Positions 4,985 to 7,881 of a stretch of DNA of 7,881 nucleotides are shown one piece after another. The stretch spans positions 1-7,881 of the forward strand of contig WRIF01000058.1 of NCBI GenBank assembly GCA_009782865.1, written 5' to 3'. The position numbers and the translations under genes are program-made. Below the pieces are notes generated by a model. The model did not search any database and was not told the origin of the DNA. It saw nothing but the letters and a program-made list of their open reading frames with translations. Position 1 is the stretch's first letter, and the number at the start of each line of letters is the position of its first letter. The DNA is from Promicromonosporaceae bacterium. Its GTDB lineage: Bacteria > Actinomycetota > Actinomycetes > Actinomycetales > Cellulomonadaceae.

Positions 4985-7759
4985 TTGTCACGTTACCCTG
5001 CCAAAAACCTGCGGGCCGGCCTGTCGGGCCTGCTCGTTGCCTCCTTGCTGGCCTGGGCCGCTCCGGCGTTGGCCGCCGAGCCGCCCGGGAGCGGCGGCGC
5101 CCAAGACATTGCCGGCCAGAACGTCGCCGTGGAGAACGAAGACGCCAAGCAGGAGGGCGCCCAGCGCGATGGCACCCAGAACGGCGGCATCCAGGACGAC
5201 GCTGCAGAGGCGGTAACCGCGGCCGGCGGGGCGGGCGACTCCACAACGGAGACCAGCCAGGAGGCCGGTACCGGAGAAGTCGATCCTGGCGCGGTGGGCA
5301 CTGACGCGGTGGACACCGAGCAGACGGGTTCTGAGGAGTCCGTCGCCTCGGCGGGCGTGAGCGGCCCGGCCGGGTCGGCCGGCCCGGAGGACGAGCAGGC
5401 CAAACCCGAGGCAGGCACCTCCGGCGCGCCCCCGGCGGCGGACACCCCGGCCACCGACGCCCCCAGCACGGAAGGCATCGACAAAGACGGCCTCGGCAAT
5501 GGCATTGCCGAGGCTGACACTCTCGGCGCGGGCTCTCTCGGCATTAGTGCCCTCAGCACTGACACCCCCAGCAGTGGCGAGGTGTGCGCCGCCGCCGAGG
5601 GCGAGCTGGTCGGCGTCGACGGCGTGACCCGCCACTGTGACACGCTAGCCGCCCTCATCGCGCTGGCCAACGAGGACCCCGCCTACCGAACCTCAACGCT
5701 GACCATGGCGGTCGATGCCGTCGTCCCCCGGTTCGATGTCAACCTGGGCACCGACCTGACCGTCAAGGGCAGGAAGGCCCTCACCACCGACGGCGCGCAC
5801 GTGGCGGGAGTCCTCAACTTCACGGGCACCATCAACGCCGTCGTCGACGGGCTAGAGGTGCTCGAAGGAGGGAAGGCCATCATCACCGGCCATGTGAACG
5901 GCACCGCATACGGCGTAAGCATCACCGGTCATTCCTCGATCATCGAGGTGTCCGGCAACGTGACGGCCAGCGCCGGCGACGGGCTGCGGGTCTTCAAGAC
6001 CAACAAGTCGGTCGAGGTCAAGGGGACCGTCATCGCCTCCGAACGCGGCGTGTATGCCGTCGGCGCTCAACCCACGGTGCGCATCTTTGTGGGCAAGGGC
6101 GTGACGGCGGCCGGCAGCGTCGGCGTGCAGACCATCGACAGCGCGCAGGTCGGCGTCTCGGGCGACATCACGGCCCTGTCAGGGGTAGGTGCGTCGTCCA
6201 TTGGCGGCGGCGGGGTCAACGTGGGCGGCAGCGTCATCGCCGCGACCATCGGCGTTGAAGCCATCGGCCGCTCCACCATGACCGTCAACGGCTCCATCAC
6301 GGCCACCTCCGGGGTGGGAGTCCGCCTCGACGATCGTTCCTCGCTGCGGGTCGAGCGCGCCATAACCGCCGCCACCAACGGGGCAGAGATCAGCAACTCC
6401 GCCTGGATGTTCGCCTACGGCGGCATCACCGCCGGCTCAGGCGCCGGCATCGTGGCCGTCAACGGGCACGTGATCGAGGTCACCGGTCAGGTCACCGGTC
6501 CCACCTACGGCCTGCACGTCACCGGCGGCGCCAACCCCACCCGGGTCACCATCAAGGGCACCGTCGTCTCCCCCGCCACCGGAGTCCTGGTAGCCGAGGG
6601 CAGCGGCGAGGAGGGGCGCAACATCATCCAAATCCGAGATGGGATCACCGCCGGTGAGGTCGGCATCGATGCGCAGGGCCTGGCCCGCATCTCCCTGGAG
6701 GGGCCGATGGTCACGGCGGGAACCTTCATCCGGGCTGCCTCCGACGGCGGCGGGGGCACGGACCTCGGCCTGGACGATCACGGCGGCGTTCCCGGCTGCC
6801 ACCTGGACTCCTGGTGCTATACCGACCTCGCCCCGTTCCATGATCAAGGGGTCAGCCTCGACTGGCGGCGGATCGCCGTGGTGGAGTCGCATGTGCTGAA
6901 CCTCCCGGAGCAGCTGACGGCCGCCGACATGCCCAAGGTGCTGGCCGCCCACTGGGCCTGGGTCGAGCTCGATGAACATCGCGAACTCTCGGCAGAGGTG
7001 AAGGCGCAGACCCACGCGGCCTGGGCGGACTACCTGCGGCAGGCGGCCACGATCAACCACCCGGCCGAGCATGGCACCCTGGCCGGGCTGGACGCGAGCC
7101 TGTGGCACATCGATTTTCAGTCCGCCGTGATCGACCACGACGGCCTTGCGCCGCTGCCCGGCGCCCTGGCCGGCCGCGACGTGCTCAACGGCTGGGACTT
7201 CACCTCCACCGATCTGCTGACCGGTCTGCCCTGGCAGCCGGCGGCGGGCCAGCCGGTCAAGGTCTATCTGACGGGCTTCACCCCTCCGGCCGACCCCGCA
7301 GACATGAGCGCGGGCATCCTCCTGGCCGACGGCACCGTCGAGGACGTGGAACTGGGTGTCGATGCGGACGGCTGGTTTGTCCTGGCCCCGCACTTCTCGC
7401 ACTATGTGGTTCATGTGGCCGCCCCCCTGACGCCGCCCGAAGAGACCGAAGAGCCCGGGGAGTCGACGCCTGGGGAGTCGACGCCCGAAGGCTCGGTACC
7501 CGGGGGGGCCGGTGAAGACAAGCCAACCGAAGGCACCGGGCCTGAGACGAACGTCGGGGACGAGGTAGCCGAAGACGACGGCTCCGGAGAAGCTGGCCCT
7601 GGCGAGTCGGCGGCAGGTGTCGTGCCCGCCACTGCCTCCGTGTTGCCAGTTACCGGCATGGCGGTGGGCGGGGCCACCTTGGCCACCCTGCTGGCTTGTC
7701 TGCTGGGAGTGGGCGCCGTGCTGTGCGCCGTCGGGGCTAGGAACGCGCGCCGACCGTAG
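4985..7759 (+). CDS. Secreted LPXTG-anchored surface protein with a beta-solenoid core
   Basis: This 924-residue protein has: a signal peptide (1-30, basic start, hydrophobic core, APALA before AEPP); a disordered region rich in Ala, Glu, Asp, Thr and Gly (about 31-198); a segment with a possible disulfide (C201, C218); and about a dozen repeats of 21-23 residues from about 319 to 590. The repeat pattern is roughly V-x-V-x-G-x-I-T-A-x-x-G-V-G-V and predicts a beta-helix. Then come a second Cys pair (C605, C611), a mixed domain to about 815 ending in a DGTVEDVELGVD...PHFSHYVV module common before the wall-spanning part of Gram-positive surface proteins, a Pro/Glu/Ser/Thr-rich linker with PGEST repeats, LPVTG (887-891), a hydrophobic stretch and a basic tail. 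Sortase should attach it to peptidoglycan. Adhesion or glycan binding is likely but unproven. Catalytic motifs of pectate-lyase type are not apparent. Confidence 0.95.
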   Translation: MSRYPAKNLRAGLSGLLVASLLAWAAPALAAEPPGSGGAQDIAGQNVAVENEDAKQEGAQRDGTQNGGIQDDAAEAVTAAGGAGDSTTETSQEAGTGEVDPGAVGTDAVDTEQTGSEESVASAGVSGPAGSAGPEDEQAKPEAGTSGAPPAADTPATDAPSTEGIDKDGLGNGIAEADTLGAGSLGISALSTDTPSSGEVCAAAEGELVGVDGVTRHCDTLAALIALANEDPAYRTSTLTMAVDAVVPRFDVNLGTDLTVKGRKALTTDGAHVAGVLNFTGTINAVVDGLEVLEGGKAIITGHVNGTAYGVSITGHSSIIEVSGNVTASAGDGLRVFKTNKSVEVKGTVIASERGVYAVGAQPTVRIFVGKGVTAAGSVGVQTIDSAQVGVSGDITALSGVGASSIGGGGVNVGGSVIAATIGVEAIGRSTMTVNGSITATSGVGVRLDDRSSLRVERAITAATNGAEISNSAWMFAYGGITAGSGAGIVAVNGHVIEVTGQVTGPTYGLHVTGGANPTRVTIKGTVVSPATGVLVAEGSGEEGRNIIQIRDGITAGEVGIDAQGLARISLEGPMVTAGTFIRAASDGGGGTDLGLDDHGGVPGCHLDSWCYTDLAPFHDQGVSLDWRRIAVVESHVLNLPEQLTAADMPKVLAAHWAWVELDEHRELSAEVKAQTHAAWADYLRQAATINHPAEHGTLAGLDASLWHIDFQSAVIDHDGLAPLPGALAGRDVLNGWDFTSTDLLTGLPWQPAAGQPVKVYLTGFTPPADPADMSAGILLADGTVEDVELGVDADGWFVLAPHFSHYVVHVAAPLTPPEETEEPGESTPGESTPEGSVPGGAGEDKPTEGTGPETNVGDEVAEDDGSGEAGPGESAAGVVPATASVLPVTGMAVGGATLATLLACLLGVGAVLCAVGARNARRP
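5490..5514. repeat. Perfect 11-bp inverted repeat inside the surface-protein gene
   Basis: GCCTCGGCAAT (5490-5500) and ATTGCCGAGGC (5504-5514) are exact complements around a three-base loop. One wobble pair and one further pair extend the stem to 13. It lies in the low-complexity region, at residues about 169-177. The RNA would form a very stable hairpin. Confidence 0.75.
5939..6755 (+). repeat. Degenerate tandem repeats coding for the beta-solenoid
   Basis: About twelve diverged units of 63-70 bp encode turns such as VNVGGSVIAATIGVEAIGRS and MTVNGSITATSGVGVRLDDR. Protein similarity is clear but DNA identity is low, so the array is old and should be stable against recombination. Confidence 0.75.
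7457..7485 (+). repeat. 15-bp tandem repeat in the wall-spanning linker
   Basis: GGGGAGTCGACGCC occurs at 7457-7470 and 7472-7485 with a 15-bp period and encodes PGEST twice. Such repeats in wall linkers often vary in copy number between strains. Confidence 0.8.
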
Positions 7760-7797
7760 TGCCCGGAGCCGGCAACCGTCGGCACCGCTGAAGAGGA

Positions 7798-7829
7798 AGA
7801 GCCCGTGGGCGCTAGCGCTCACGGGCTCT
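7798..7829 (+). terminator. Strong hairpin after the surface-protein gene, probable terminator
   Basis: AGAGCCCGTG (7798-7807) pairs exactly with CACGGGCTCT (7820-7829). The 12 bases between add GGCGCTAGCGCT, giving a nearly unbroken stem of about 14-15 pairs with a CTAG tip. It starts 38 bp after the stop codon. Only a pyrimidine-rich CTTCT follows, not a true T-run. A similar TTCCTCTTC follows on the other strand, so it may act in both directions. Confidence 0.7.
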
Positions 7830-7836
7830 CTTCTGC

Positions 7837-7868
7837 GGTAACGGTGTTCGCTGCGCTCAACCGTCACC
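7837..7868. repeat. Imperfect inverted repeat at the right edge
   Basis: GGTAACGGT (7837-7845) and ACCGTCACC (7860-7868) pair at 8 of 9 positions around a 14-base loop. It could be a second terminator or an operator for a gene beyond the window. The sequence stops too soon to decide. Confidence 0.35.
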
Positions 7869-7881
7869 TTGATTCCGGCCT

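Noticed and set aside
5939..6755. Autotransporter or pectate-lyase reading of the beta-helix
   Set aside because: The C-terminus is a sortase signal and not an outer-membrane barrel, and no conserved catalytic Asp/Arg pattern was apparent.
6437..7867. 476-codon open frame on the minus strand
   Set aside because: It lies opposite the surface-protein gene, whose signal peptide, solenoid repeats and LPVTG are unmistakable. The minus reading is a Gly/Arg/His-rich shadow from GC-biased codons.

Overview
The window is GC-rich DNA from a Gram-positive actinomycete, plausibly an Actinomycetaceae-type organism. This rests on the strong G/C bias at third codon positions, ClpC with a ClgR-like operator, an LPXTG-anchored surface protein, a TTG start behind a good Shine-Dalgarno, and two promoters that would give (nearly) leaderless mRNAs. 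The genus is inference only.

Layout. The left two thirds reads on the minus strand. From high to low coordinates it holds: a membrane flavocytochrome of the ferric-reductase/NADPH-oxidase type (4719-3277); peptide deformylase def (3124-2432); a small coding-like stretch continuing in the def frame past its stop (2431-2186); a stretch without a confident gene (about 1434-2185); a BrnTA-like toxin-antitoxin pair with the toxin first (1433-814); and the start of clpC, which runs off the left edge (562-1). The right third carries one plus-strand gene (4985-7759) for a 924-residue secreted, sortase-anchored beta-solenoid protein, followed by a strong hairpin. A 265-bp divergent intergenic region separates it from the flavocytochrome gene and holds paired LacI/cre-like boxes in an inverted repeat.

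How the parts may work together. clpC and def are housekeeping proteostasis genes. The segment between them differs in character: it holds the toxin-antitoxin module, low-coding-potential DNA and orphan ORFs. It is bracketed by an exact 20-bp direct repeat, one copy covering the def stop codon and the other just upstream of the clpC promoter region. That is what a small insertion at the 3' end of def would leave, though no integrase or transposase is visible. The flavocytochrome and the surface protein are divergent neighbours and could share regulatory DNA, but nothing shows a shared function.

The best leads are the repeat-bounded toxin-antitoxin segment, the in-frame coding signal beyond the def UGA, the NOX-like di-heme histidine spacing in the flavocytochrome, and the paired LacI-type boxes before the solenoid surface protein. 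I found no tRNA, rRNA, CRISPR array or recognisable transposase.
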